The position numbers and the translations under genes were made by a program. A stretch of 64,000 nucleotides of DNA from Panopea generosa (taxonomy: Eukaryota; Mollusca; Bivalvia; Adapedonta; Hiatellidae), in assembly GCA_029582155.1 (NCBI GenBank), contig CM055901.1, positions 24,771,657 to 24,835,656 of the forward strand, written 5' to 3'. Shown piece after piece: positions 37,947-50,183 of this stretch (position 1 is the first letter of the stretch; each line of letters begins with the position of its first letter). The notes under the pieces were generated by a model, which saw nothing but the letters and a program-made list of their open reading frames with translations, ran no database searches and was not told the DNA's origin.

Positions 37947-38161
37947 CTGTAATCATAAATGCATATCGATGAAATAATTATATTTATTTTGTACTATGAA
38001 AATCTACAAGACACAACACTTGAAGATGAGCCATTACAAGTTTCAAGTCTGTTCCATGTCTTCATTGCTAGGCTTGTTGACATCTGTGGCTGCTGAGGTC
38101 ACATGACAGGTCATGTTTTCACTTACCTAAGCCAGTAGTGCAGTAGCACCTGATGTAAACC

Positions 38162-38410
38162 TTACCAGTACTGTGTTCAGTTCGCTTAAACGTTTGCAAA
38201 CGTTTGATAACAGAAGTGATTTGCACGACATGTTTGCTTTAAATGTTTGCTAACAGATTAAACACCTCCGCAAACTGTGTTTAGTTACATGACTTCATGA
38301 GAAATGGAGGCCAATTAGACCAACTTCTGTTTACTTTCCATTTGTTTGGTCACCATTTGCGTTTATAAACACAGTAAACATGTTAAACCATGCTGAACGC
38401 AGTACAGGTA
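38162..38410. mobile_element. MITE-like TIR element
   Basis: The left end TTACCAGTACTGTGTTCAG is the near-complement of the right end CTGAACGCAGTACAGGTAA. The interior has CGCTTAAACGTTTGCAAACG and other AAACGTTTG words. No coding; the target duplication is unclear. Confidence 0.7.
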
Positions 38411-39429
38411 ACTTTATTTAAGGAAATAAATGAACAAAAGACTTTCCTAATTCAAAGATAGATAACTGTGTCTTAATGTTTTCAACAACACTGTACATGA
38501 TAGTCTCCCTTGAAACGACAAGGGCACCAAATCAATATGGCATAATTATTCTTTGCTCTGTTTGTAATTATACAGATAATGTGGTAAATTAGCAGTCATA
38601 GTATGTACAGCAGTCCTGTAATGTGACAAACCGTAGGATGCGCTCTAAGAGACAATAATCTGAATGCAGCTTTGGATTGATTGTTCAGATTTAGAAGTTG
38701 GGTTTATGTGTTCAATGTATTGTATTTATTGCCCTGGATAGTGAACAATAAATTCACAATATGCATTATAATATATTTCAATATGTGTAACTATGTATAT
38801 AACTACAAATTAGTCATCATATAATTATGACCCTTTATATGCGAGATTTGTGATTTACCATAGTGACCTGCATATGGAATTATTCCTCACATATATATAA
38901 CATATGACATATGACTGTGATATATTAGACTGAACATATGTAGCTAAATATTTAATTTAATAACATATCTGTGTAATATAATATGATAATATATAATGAA
39001 ATTATTATTTCAATATAATCTAGACTGTGATATATTACACTGAATGTGTGTACCTAAATATGTCATATTATATGTAAAACATCACAGCTATATTACACAT
39101 GAACTTTTACATATTACAATGTATAATGTGTCCACCTAACCTAAGTGTTTTATAATAAAAGCACTTTTAAATCTATTGTAAGTAGTGGCTGGGAATTTGG
39201 TTTAGTTCTGAATAGAGCACATGTTTATGTATTACAGTAACACATACACTTTATTATCACATACTTTACAGTGTAACAGTGTGATAAACACATGCCATAT
39301 TTTTGATAATAACCCAGTGTAATATCAATACTGATTTATTGCTCAATGTTTTCCTTAAATAGCTTGGCCCTAAAACATAAGTTCTGAGTTACTTTCTGAC
39401 TGACAGGAACATATTAATTACATTAATTT
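38411..39429. other. Intron E5-E6, very AT-rich
   Basis: TGTGATATATTA...ACTGAA blocks recur at about 38,920 and 39,029. No gene recognised. Confidence 0.5.
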
Positions 39430-39545
39430 GTAAGGTAAAATTATGTCAATTTGTCAGGTAAATTATGTCAATTTGTCAGGAAAAATTATGTCAATTTGTC
39501 ATGTAAAATGATGTCAGTTTGTCAGGTAAAATGATGTCATTTTGG
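39430..39545. repeat. Short 20-bp tandem repeat
   Basis: About six units of TATGTCAATTTGTCAGGTAA, the last two changed to GATGTCAGTTTG/GATGTCATTTTG. Confidence 0.85.
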
Positions 39546-39794
39546 TATATTATGTCATACTATGACCAACATATGACAGATGGAAGATAATATATATAAA
39601 TGCTATTTAAAAACGTCTTTTATTATTTCTTATAAAGAGTATATGAAAAAAATGTTGTTTTTCGTGTAACTTTTTTTCTAAGTTATACAATAAAAAGAAT
39701 CTTATATTCATGTTCATTTATTATTAATTGAACTGGATACTCAAATCAGATCCTCTGTATACTTTCACTCAACTATTATATAAAAGATTAAATG

Positions 39795-41012
39795 AATACT
39801 TGCTCAATACAATTATATCATATGATACTTACATAGGTGAATACTTGCTCAATACAATTATTTCATATGATACTTACATAGGTGAATACTTGCTCAATGT
39901 AATTACATCATATGATGTATGCACCTGTATAGGTGAATACTTGCTCAATACAATCATATCATATGATACTTACATAGGTGAATACTTGCTCAATGTAATT
40001 ACATCATATGATGTATGCACTAACATAGGTGAATACTTGCTCAATACAATCATATCATACGACACTTACATAGGTGAATACTTGCTCAATACAATCATAT
40101 CATATGATACTTACATAGGTGAATACTTGCTCAATACAATCATATCATATGATACTTACATAGGTGAATACTTGCTCAATACAACTATATCATATGATAC
40201 TTACAAAGGTGAATACTTGCTCAATACAACTATATCATATGATACTTACATAGGTGAATACTTGCTTAATACAACTATATCATACGATACTTGCATAGGT
40301 GAATACTTGCTCAAAACAACTATATCATAAGATACTTACAAATGTGAATACTTGCTCAATCTAATTATATCATATGATACTTACATAGGTGAATACTTGC
40401 TCAATCTGATTATATCAAATGATACTTACATAGGTGAATACTTGCTCAATACAACTATATCATACAATACTTACATAGGTGAATACTTGCTCAATACAGT
40501 TATATCATACGATACTTACATAGGTGAATACTTGCTCAATACAACTATATCATACAATACTTACATAGGTGAATACTTGCTCAATACAGTTATATCATAC
40601 AATACTTACATAGGTGAATACTTGCTCAATATAGTTATATCATACGATACTTACATAGGTGAATACTTGCTCAATAGTTATATCATACGATACTTACATA
40701 GGTGAATACATGCTCAATCCAATTATATCATACAATACTTACATAGGTGAATACTTGCTCAATACAACTATATCATACGATACTTACATAGGTGAATACT
40801 TGCTCAATACAACTATATCATACGATACTTACATAGGTGAATACTTGCTCAATCCAATTATATCATACGATACTTACATAGGTGAATACTTGCTCAATCC
40901 AATTATATCATACAATACTTACATAGGTGAATACTTGCTCAATACAACTATATCATATGATACTTACATAGGTGAATACTTGCTCAATCCAATTATATCA
41001 TACGATACTTAC
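39795..41012 (-). repeat. 45-bp array of the ZZ exon's splice donor
   Basis: About 27 units. On the minus strand each reads GAGCAAGTATTCACCTAT then GTAAGTATCGTATGATAT and a short AT-rich tail. The exon E5 end is TATCTCACCTAT|GTAAGTATCGTATGATAT, so every unit repeats the last ten or so exon bases and the whole donor region. The array touches the exon with no spacer. On the plus strand the 45-bp period keeps a frame open (15-residue repeat), which is a by-product. Confidence 0.95.
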
Positions 41013-41179
41013 ATAGGTGAGATATTCCTTCATCTGATGATCCTGATTGTGGTGACCAGATGTACGACCTCGCCAGAAGCAGTCCTGACACAGTTGGTAG
41101 TTCTGACACCGTTGGCACCGATAACGAAATCCCATAAATGACTCCCTGTGACATCCATCACATTGTACAGGGTGAAACA
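41013..41179 (-). CDS. DTNB: Dystrobrevin exon E5: ZZ zinc finger; founder of the 45-bp array
   Basis: 167 bp: TG completes Val, then 55 codons. It reads [40 protein letters not shown] and GHHNQDHQMKEYLTY. This is a complete ZZ-type finger with paired cysteines CDGC, CQRC and CQDC and downstream histidines in GHHNQDH, the usual Cys/His zinc ligands. Vertebrate dystrobrevin is nearly identical in [21 protein letters not shown]. The acceptor is CTGTTTACAG. The donor is CACCTAT|GTAAGT with GT at 41,012-41,011. The intron opens directly into about 27 tandem 45-bp copies that each repeat the last exon bases and the donor. In-frame read-through past the real donor meets TGA after five codons, so downstream donor copies would truncate the protein. 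Confidence 0.96.
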
Positions 41180-41378
41180 CTGTAAACAGAAACAAAAGAC
41201 TCATTAGCATTGACAGTCCAACTTGCCCAAGACATTCATTACAATGGAAAGTTATCTACAATGTACTCTCAGGGATTATCTATAACAAGAGATCATACTA
41301 CTACTAATAATAACTTTTTACGACAGGACTTCCTATATACATTTAATTCCTGAGCTGACTCACTGGATTGAGGATCAG

Positions 41379-42229
41379 GGTGTCGCTTCATGAAACAGCG
41401 TAAACATACACAAAAAATTATTGTAAATTTCTAACTTACGAAAAAGTTATTCATTTTGCGTTTCATGAACATCAACGTAAGTTTTTTGTGTATGCTTACA
41501 AAAAAAAAGTCTGTAAGTTTTTCATAGAATACTCTTTATTAGGAGATAAATAACTGGCCAAAGAAACATCAACAGCCAGCATGAATGGTAGAACACCTGC
41601 CAAACATAAATGGCTATTATTTTTTCATTCCATAAAATCCATTTTACCTTCTGAAAACACCACTTCCTACTGCCTTCATCTTAATTTGTTTTGTATAAAG
41701 GATTTCAGTATTCCTTTCAGTTGTACACTGTCTAAGAAATAGGCAATCACGGTATCTATCATTTTCATACTCAATTATGAAAGCAGAAAATCGATCGTTT
41801 TCAGGTTCTGACACAATGAAAACTGTGATTTTTGCCTAATTGAAATCCAGAATGATAATCTTTTTTTCTGTTTATGCTAGTATACATCTTTATCTTTTGG
41901 TCACTAAACACTGACAATGCATACAATGAACTAATGACATGCCTTTGATTAATATAAAATCATTTTTCTCAATGCAAAGTGGTGAACACACAGATATCCA
42001 TAATTCCTAATATGTATTTTTATAAAGATGAAAAATAAACAATGTTGCATATTTGTTTTCATCAAATTACGTAAAAAAAAATTATGCCAGCCAGGGAGAT
42101 AGCGTTAATTTACATAAAAAGTTATTTTTAAGAGAATTCTTAGGTTTTTTTCTTCGTGAAATGGTCTAGTTAGACTAATTTTAAAACTTACGTTAAAAAT
42201 TTGCGTACAATGATTCGTGAAACGGCACC
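41379..42229. mobile_element. ~850-bp TIR element, non-coding
   Basis: The left end GGTGTCGCTTCATGAAACAG and the right end GATTCGTGAAACGGCACC are inverted to each other. Subterminal words AACTTACG and CGTAAGTT also recur inverted inside. No transposase frame seen. Confidence 0.7.
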
Positions 42230-42231
42230 AA

Positions 42232-42435
42232 GGTCCAAGTTTTACTAAACATCTCAACTCTGATTTTCACAATTCTGTAACTTTGATAATATATTTTTGA
42301 TCAGTTTGAATATTAACCATTTGTTATGAGAAAAGATGTCTTCAAACTTAAAAATTCTGTGTGCTCATTTAGGTGAATCATTTGAGAAGATTTTGAGTTG
42401 AGGCTCGCGATGTTTAGTGAAACCAAACCCAGGAC
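42232..42435. repeat. ~200-bp inverted-repeat element abutting the previous one
   Basis: CCAAGTTTTACTAAACATCT plus CAACTC on the left is inverted in GAGTTGAGGCTCGCGATGTT and TAGTGAAACC on the right. It lies only a few bases from the end of the 850-bp TIR element. Confidence 0.65.
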
Positions 42436-42595
42436 ATCAAAAAAGTCACCAAGTAGAGAAGAATTCAGCATTTGATACCAATACCTCCCATATAGTTTTT
42501 ATTAAAATCTAGCGGGAAAGCATACAAGCAGTAAAAGTGGCACACCAAACATTTTGATAAATGTTCTCTTTACAATATTTTGGAAATAATATATA

Positions 42596-43375
42596 AACAA
42601 GAGGGCCTGAATGGCTCAATACCCCTCACTTGTGGCCAATGAGACATTAAAAATCTCATTTGGCCAGTTCAAAACTTGTTTGAGATATTATGGTTATATA
42701 ACAACTGTGTAAGTTTGATGAGAGTCAAATGAAAAAAGCGGGTGCTTGAGTGCACACAAGGTCGAATAGTGCATTTTTTAATGTTTCAAGGGCCATAACT
42801 CTGACATTAATTATCTGATTTGGCCTGTTCAAGAACTTGTCTGAGATATTGTGGTTATATAACTACTGTGTAAGTTTTTAGAGAATCAAATGAAAAATAC
42901 AGGTGCTAGAGTGCACACATGGTCAAATAATGATTTTTTTATTAATTCAAAGGCCATAACTCTGACATTAAAAATCCTATTTGGCCAGTTTAAGAACTTG
43001 TTCGAGATAATGTGGTTATATAACTACTGTGCAAGTTTTGTGAAAATCAAATAGAAAATGCGGGTGCTAGAGTGCACACATGGTCCAATAATGCATTTTT
43101 TAATATTTCAAGGGCCAGATCTCTGGTATTAAAAATCTGATATGGCCAGTTCAAAAAATTGTCCAAGATATTATGGTTATTTAACTAGTGTGCAAGTTTG
43201 GTGAGGATCAAACGAAAAGTGCGGGTGCTAGAGTGCACAAACGGTCAAATAGTGCATTTTGGCCAGTTCAAAAACTTGTTCGAGATATTATGGTTATATA
43301 ACTACTACATAAGTTTAGTGAAGATCCAATGAAAAATGCGAGTTCTAGAGTGCACACAAAAAAGTTCACAACTAA
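42596..43375 (+). mobile_element. Pearl-like dispersed repeat, ~161-bp modules
   Basis: It starts AACAAGAGGGCCTGAATGGC. Modules share GGCCATAACTCTGACATTAA (42,791; 42,952; a changed copy at 43,113), GAGATATTGTGGTTATATAA and GGGTGCTAGAGTGCACA. The spacing is exactly 161 bp. About four and a half modules. Confidence 0.8.
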
Positions 43376-43440
43376 AAAGATGCGATTATCAAATTGAAAT
43401 ATGCCTGTAGGAGATCCACTGTTTTGTTTCTATTTTAGAA

Positions 43441-44533
43441 GGGGTTATAACCTTAGTATATGGATGAAAGAATCCTTTTGTAGATTTGTGGTGATATTTG
43501 ACAAAGAGTAACTCTGGTTCATTGATAAAAGTATCCTATTGTAGATTTGTGGTGATATTTGACAAAGAGTAACTCTGGTGTATTGATAAAAGTATCCTAT
43601 TGTAGATTTGTGGTGATATTTGACAAAGAGTAACTCTGGTACATTGATAAAAGAATCCTGTTGTAGATTCGTGGTGATATTTAACAAAGAGTAACTCTGG
43701 TGTATTGATAAAAGAATCCTATTGTAGAATGGTGGTGATATTTGACAAAGAGTAACTCTGGTGTATTGATAAAAGAATCCTATTGTAGATTTGTGGTGAT
43801 ATTTGACAAAGAGTAACTCTAGTGTATTGTTAAAAGAATCCTATTGTAGATTTGAGGTGATATTTGACAAAGAGTAACTCTGGTGTATTGATAAAAGAAT
43901 CCTATTGTAGATTTGTGGTGATATTTGACAAAGAGTAACTCTGGTGTATTGATAAAAGAATCCTATTGTAGATTTGTGGTGATATTTGACAAAAAGTAAC
44001 TCTGGTACATTGATAAAAGAAGCCTATTGTAGATTTGTGGTGATATTTGACAAAGAGTAACTCTGGTATATTGATAAAAAATCCTATTGTAGATTTGTGG
44101 TGATATTTGACAAAGAGTAACTCTGGTATATTGATTAAATGTCCTATTGTAGATTTGTGGTGATATTTGACAAAGAGTAACTCTGGTATATTGATAAAAG
44201 ATCCTATTGTAGATTTGTGGTGATATTTGACAAAGAGTAACTCTGGTGTATTGATAAAAGAATCGTATTGTAGATTTGTGGTGATATTTGACAAAGAGTA
44301 ACTCTGGTGTATTGATAAAAGAATCATATTGTAGATTTGTGGTGATATTTGACAAAGAGTAACTCTGGTTTATTGATAAAAGAATCCTATTGTAGATTTG
44401 TGGTGATATTTGACAAAGAGCAACTCTGGTATATGGATTAAAGAATCATATTGTAGATTGGTGGTGATATTTGACAAAGAGTAACTCTGAAATATGGATG
44501 AAAGAATCCTATTGCAGATTTGTGGTGATATTT
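43441..44533. repeat. 61-bp minisatellite bordering a SINE head
   Basis: About 18 units with TTGTGGTGATATTTGACAAA and GAGTAACTCTGG. The last unit runs directly into the tRNA-like head at 44,534, on the side where the SINE body should be. The repeat may therefore be amplified SINE body (inference). Confidence 0.93.
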
Positions 44534-44611
44534 GGCTTGAACCTACAACCTTAGCAGTAAAAAGCTAATGGTCTTGGGATGGCGCCTTGGACCACTCAGC
44601 CACAGAGGACC
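44534..44611 (-). mobile_element. tRNA-Leu/Ser-type SINE head
   Basis: The complement reads TCCTCTGTGGCTGAGTGGTC, CAAGGCGCCAT and, after a long variable arm, AGGTTGTAGGTTCAAGCC. The A box TGGCTGAGTGG (44,592-44,602) and B box GGTTCAAGCC (44,534-44,543) are good matches to class II tRNAs. It sits exactly between the 61-bp and 92-bp arrays. Confidence 0.85.
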
Positions 44612-44712
44612 AGATTTAATGTATCAACTAAAGTAAAATGTTCTATTTGATATCTATTGGTGGCACTTTAAGATTATTACAAAAGTAACTGGTTGGAACT
44701 GGGTTCTTACTA

Positions 44713-47700
44713 GTGACCTAAGCAGTACAAGGTGGTATTGAGATAATGCCATATATCTTTCAGCCATGGAGGACCAATCTCCTGCTTGATATACTGAAAT
44801 GTTCATGACCTAAGCAGTACAAGGTGGTATTGAGATAATGCTATATATCTCTCAGCCATGGAGGACCAATCTCCTGCTTGATATACTGAAATGTTCATGA
44901 CCTTAGCAGTACAAGGTAGTATTGAGATAATGCTATATATCTCTCAGCCATGGAGGACCAATCTCCTGCTTGATATACTGAAATGTTCATGACCTTAGCA
45001 GTACAAGGTAGTATTGAGATAATGCTATATATCTCTCAGCCATGGAGGACCTATCTCCTGCTTGATATACTGAAATGTTCATGACCTTAGCAGTACAAGG
45101 TAGTATTGAGATAATGCCATATATCTTTCAGCCATGGAGGACCAATCTCCTGCTTGATATACTGAAATGTTCATGACCTAAGCAGTACAAGGTGGTATTG
45201 AGATAATGCTATATATCTCTCAGCCATGGAGGACCAATCTCCTGCTTGATATACTGAAATGTTCATGACCTTAGCAGTACAAGGTAGTATTGAGATAATG
45301 CTATATATCTCTCAGCCATGGAGGACCAATCTCCTGCTTGATATACTGAAATGTTCATGACCTTAGCAGTACAAGGTAGTATTGAGATAATGCTATATAT
45401 CTCTCAGCCATGGAGGACCAATCTCCTGCTTGATATACTGAAATGTTCATGACCTTAGCAGTACAAGGTGGTATTGAGATAATGCCATATATCTTTCAGC
45501 CATGGAGGACCAATCTCCTGCTTGATATACTGAAATGTTCATGACCTTAGCAGTACAAGGTAGTATTGAGATAATGCTATATATCTCTCAGCCATGGAGG
45601 ACCAATCTCCTGCTTGATATACTGAAATGTTCATGACCTTAGCAGTACAAGGTAGTATTGAGATAATGCTATATATCTCTCAGCCATGGAGGACCAATCT
45701 CCTGCTTGATATACTGAAATGTTCATGACCTAAGCAGTACAAGGTGGTATTGAGATAATGCTATATATCTCTCAGCCATGGAGGACCTATCTCCTGCTTG
45801 ATATACTGAAATGTTCATGACCTTAGCAGTAAAAGGTGGTATTGAGATAATGCCATATATCTCTCAGCCATGGAGGACCTATCTCCTGCTTGATATACTG
45901 AAATGTTCATGACCTTAGCAGTACAAGGTAGTATTGAGATAATGCCATATATCTTTCAGCCATGGAGGACCAATCTCCTGCTTGATGTACTGAAATGTTC
46001 ATGACCTTAGCAGTACAAGGTGGTATTGAGATAATGCCATATATCTCTCAGCCATGGAGGACCTATCTCCTGCTTGACATACTGAAATGTTCATGACCTT
46101 AGCAGTACAAGGTGATATTGAGATAATGCCATATATCTTTCAGCCATGGAGGACCTATCTCCTGCTTGATATACTGAAATGTTCATGACCTTAGCAGTAC
46201 AAGGTGGTATTGAGATAATACCATATATCTTTCAGCCATGGAGGACCAATCTCCTGCTTGATGTACTGAAATGTTCATGACCTTAGCAGTACAAGGTGGT
46301 ATTGAGATAATGCCATATATCTCTCAGCCATGGAGGACCTATCTCCTGCTTGATATACTGAAATGTTTATGACCTTAGCAGTACAAGGTGGTATTGAGAT
46401 AATGCCAAATATCTCTCAGCCATGGAGGACCTATCTCCTGCTTGATATACTGAAATGTTCATGACCTTAGCAGTACAAGGTGGTATTGAAATAATGCCAT
46501 ATATCTCTCAGCCATGGAGGACCAATCTCCTGCTTGATATACTGAAATGTTCATGACCTTAGCAGTACAAGGTAGTATTGAGATAATGCCATATATCTCT
46601 CAGCCATGGAGGACCAATCTCCTGCTTGATGTACCGAAATGTTCATGACCTTAGCAGTACAAGGTGGTATTGAGATAATGCCATATATCTCTCAGCCATG
46701 AAGGACCAATCTCCTGCTTGATATACCGAAATGTTCATGACCTTAGCAGTACAAGGTGGTATTGAGATAATGCCATATATCTCTCAGCCATGGAGGACCT
46801 ATCTCCTGCTTGATGTACCGAAATGTTCATGACCTTAGCAGTACAAGGTGGTATTGAGATAATGCCATATATCTTTCAGCCATGGAGGACCTATCTCCTG
46901 CTTGATATACTGAAATGTTCATGACCTTAGCAGTACAAGGTGGTATTGAGATAATGCCATATATCTCTCAGCCATGGAGGACCTATCTCCTGCTTGATAT
47001 ACTGAAATGTTCATGACCTTAGCAGTACAAGGTGGTATTGAGATAATGCCATATATCTTTCAGCTATGGAGGACCAATCTCCTGCTTGACATACTGAAAT
47101 GTTCATGACCTTAGCAGTACAAGGTGGTATTGAGATAATGCCAAATATCTCTCAGCCATGGAGGACCTATCTCCTGCTTGATGTACTAAAATGTTCATGA
47201 CCTTAGCAGTACAAGGCAGTATTGAGATAATGCCATATATCTTTCAGCCATGGAGGACCTATCTCCTGCTTGATATACTGAAATGTTCATGACCTTAGCA
47301 GTACAAGGTGATATTGAGATAATGCCATATATCTCTCAGCCATGGAGGACCAATCTCCTGCTTGATGTACTGAAATGTTCATGACCTTAGCAGTACAAGG
47401 TGGTATTGAGATAATGCCATATATCTCTCAGCCATGATGGACCTATCTCCTGCTTGATATACTGAAATGTTCATGACCTTAGCAGTACAAGGTGGTATTG
47501 AGATAATGCCATATATCTCTCAGCCATGGAGGACCTATCTCCTGCTTGATATACTGAAATGTTCATGACCTTAGCAGTACCAGGTGGTATTGAGATAATG
47601 CCAAATATCTCTCAGCCATGGAGGACCTATCTCCAGCTTGATATACTGAAATGTTCATGACCTTAGCAGTACAAGGTGGTATTGAGATAATGCCAAATAT

Positions 47701-48760
47701 CTCTCAGCCATGGAGGACCTATCTCCTGTTTGATATACTGAAATGTTCATGACCTTAGCAGTACAAGGTAGTATTGAGATAATGCTATATATCTCTCAGC
47801 CATGGAGGACCAATCTCCTGCTTGATGTACTGAAATGTTCATGACCTTAGCAGTACAAGGTAGTATTGAGATAATGCCATATATCTTTCAGCCATGGAGG
47901 ACCAATCTCCTGCTTGATGTACTGAAATGTTCATGACCTTAGCAGTACAAGGTGGTATTGAGATAATGCTATATATCTCTCAGCCATGGAGGACCTATCT
48001 CCTGCTTGATGTACTGAAATGTTCATGACCTTAGCAGTACAAGGTGGTATTGAGATAATGCCATATATCTCTCAGCCATGGAGGACCAATCTCCTGCTTG
48101 ATGTACTGAAATGTTCATGACCTTAGCAGTACAAGGTGGTATTGAGATAATGCCAAATATCTCTCAGCCATGGAGGACCTATTTCCCGCTTGATGTACTG
48201 AAATGTTCATGACCTTAGCAGTACAAGGTGGTATTGAGATAATGCCATATATCTCTCAGCCATGGAGGACCTATCTCCTGCTTGATATACTGAAATGTTC
48301 ATGACCTTAGCAGTACAAGGTGGTATTGAGATAATGCTATATATCTCTCAGCCATCGTGGACCTATCTCCTGCTTGACATACTGAAATGTTCATGACCTT
48401 AGCAGTACAAGGTGGTATTGAGATATTGCTATATCTCTCTCAGCCATGGAGGACCAATCTCTTGCTTCATGTACTGAAATGTTCATGACCTTAGCAGTAC
48501 AAGGTGGTATTGAGATAATGCCATATATCTCTCAGCCATGGAGGACCTATCTCCTGCTTGACATACTGAAATGTTCATGACCTTAGCAGTACAAGGTGGT
48601 ATTGAGATAATGCCATATATCTCTCAGCCATGGAGGACCAATCTCCTGCTTGACATACTGAAATGTTCATGACCTTAGCAGTACAAGGTGGTATTGAGAT
48701 AATGCCATATATCTCTCAGCCATGGAGGACTCATCTCATGGTTTATGTACTAAAATGTTA
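44713..48760 (-). repeat. 92-bp satellite amplified from a SINE head
   Basis: About 44 units of 92 bp with very little divergence. On the plus strand a unit has TGACCTTAGCAGTACAAGGT, ATTGAGATAATGCCATATAT, CAGCCATGGAGGACC and ATACTGAAATGTT. It aligns along its whole length to the SINE head at 44,534-44,640 (ACCTTAGCAGTAAAAAGC, CAGCCACAGAGGACCAG, AAGTAAAATGTT). The complement keeps TGGCTGAGAG as a worn A box; the B box is lost. It fills half of the E4-E5 intron. Confidence 0.92.
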
Positions 48761-49247
48761 TATGTCTCACTACGCAGTTATGCCCCTTTTTTCTCATGAT
48801 AACATGATTCCTACACTTAAAAAAATGTCTATGTAATTTGGTTTTGAAATATTTTTAAAATGGTTCATAGTGGTTGTGATTTTTTGCTGCAGATGAGTAG
48901 AGCAAAGTTGGCTGAGCATATACTGCAATAAGTCATCACTGATGTTAAAATTGTCGCTTATATAGGATTTCAACATATGCATTATTTATGAGCATTTGAG
49001 GATTTCTTTTTTCAAAAAAATCTTAGGGTGTCACTGCACTCTTAAAAAAAAAACAATCTAGTCAATTTACAAATTATTGTGCATTTTTATATGGGTATAC
49101 ATTCCTACTATGAAAAAAAAAACTTTTAAAAAAATTCTATGCGTAAATCTTTTTTTTACCATGGAAATCCTAGACCTTATTTTATATAGAACAAAGAACA
49201 AAATTCAACTTTGTAGTGAGACCTTATAATATAGTACCTGAACTCAC
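48761..49247. other. Intron directly downstream of E4
   Basis: Unique AT-rich spacer between the 92-bp satellite and the E4 donor; nothing recognised. Confidence 0.5.
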
Positions 49248-49356
49248 CATTTTCTACCTGGGCCATTCTATGTAGAATGGGCAGCCACATGAGACATTGA
49301 GGTCCTGGGTCAGATACCAGCACATTTAAAAAGTTGTTGATGTTCACACCACTCTT
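49248..49356 (-). CDS. DTNB: Dystrobrevin exon E4: end of EF-hand region, lead into ZZ
   Basis: 109 bp: 36 codons in phase 0, then one G. It reads KSGVNINNFLNVLVSDPGPQ followed by CLMWLPILHRMAQVEN. Vertebrate dystrobrevin has KKVTLNGFLDTLMSDPPPQ and CLVWLPLMHRLANVEN. The acceptor is ATTTTTCAG just above 49,356 and the donor is AAATG|GTGAGT with GT at 49,247-49,246. The exon lies about 500 bp downstream (minus strand) of the end of the 69-bp array and about 490 bp upstream of the start of the 92-bp array. Confidence 0.94.
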
Positions 49357-49950
49357 CTGAAAAATAATAATTAAAGGACTGAATTACTGCATACCAACAC
49401 AAAATGATTATATGAAGCCAACAGAGGCTGATAACACAGCTGAAAACAGAAGACAATAAACTTAAACATTAACACAGAAGGAAATGTATCATGAAATGTG
49501 TCAGCCCATAACACTTTCAACCTTCAAAGCTGATCTTGACCTTAAAACATACAAACCTTAATTTTGCATGTGATACACCTTCTATCACCTGTCTTTAGCA
49601 TTTGTGTGCAGTCTGTCAGTAGTTTTACACTAACAGCTGAGTCAAAAACTATTAACCTCTAAATACAAGATATCGGTGGAACTGATGGATGGTTCCTGAA
49701 CAAGTGCTTGATTGAGTAGTACCTCTATTGTTTGTAAGGAAAGGGGGTGTTTATTTTTTTGCTTTCACGTTTACCATGTTTTTAAAATGTATTACAGGCC
49801 CCAGTCCTACATTATTTAAATAAAAAATATTGTCTATTGTAAAACAAAATCAAGATTCCTTAATGCATTGCACCTAACATATCAAAACAAGCCCTAACTG
49901 ATGTACTGTTGTAGCCAGTTGATGGGCCTTGATGCATTGCACCTACCATA

Positions 49951-50183
49951 TCATTGATTTATTGACTGAATAGTTAGCGTCATTTTTATGCCATCGAGGT
50001 CTAACAGACGATCAGTTAATCAAACCAATGTTTCCTGGAAGTAACTGATAACTTTCCCACTTGAATCAGCATTGAGAGATGAATGATAATGAGACACAAT
50101 GTCGTATATCAATCATCGTGGAGACTGTTGCCGGGCAGGGATTCAAAATCATGACCCCTGGATTGATAGTCAGATGCGTAACC
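49951..50183 (-). mobile_element. SINE inside the 69-bp array, copy A
   Basis: Same SINE as at 51,700, lacking the 34-bp stretch with TACTCGAGCACACCC. Flanked by array units on both sides. TGACTGAATAGTTAGCGTC lies at its tail end and CCCCTGGATTGATAGTCAGA at its head end. Confidence 0.88.

Noticed and set aside
39728-41141. Plus-strand open frames of 200, 117 and 160 codons with a 15-residue repeat
   Set aside because: They are the complement of the 45-bp splice-donor array. The period is a multiple of three, so an open frame persists by itself; no start context, domain or homology.
43445-44355. Minus-strand frames with repeated LFVKYHHKST / CQISPQIYNR peptides
   Set aside because: Generated by the 61-bp array; two frames alternate because 61 is not a multiple of three.
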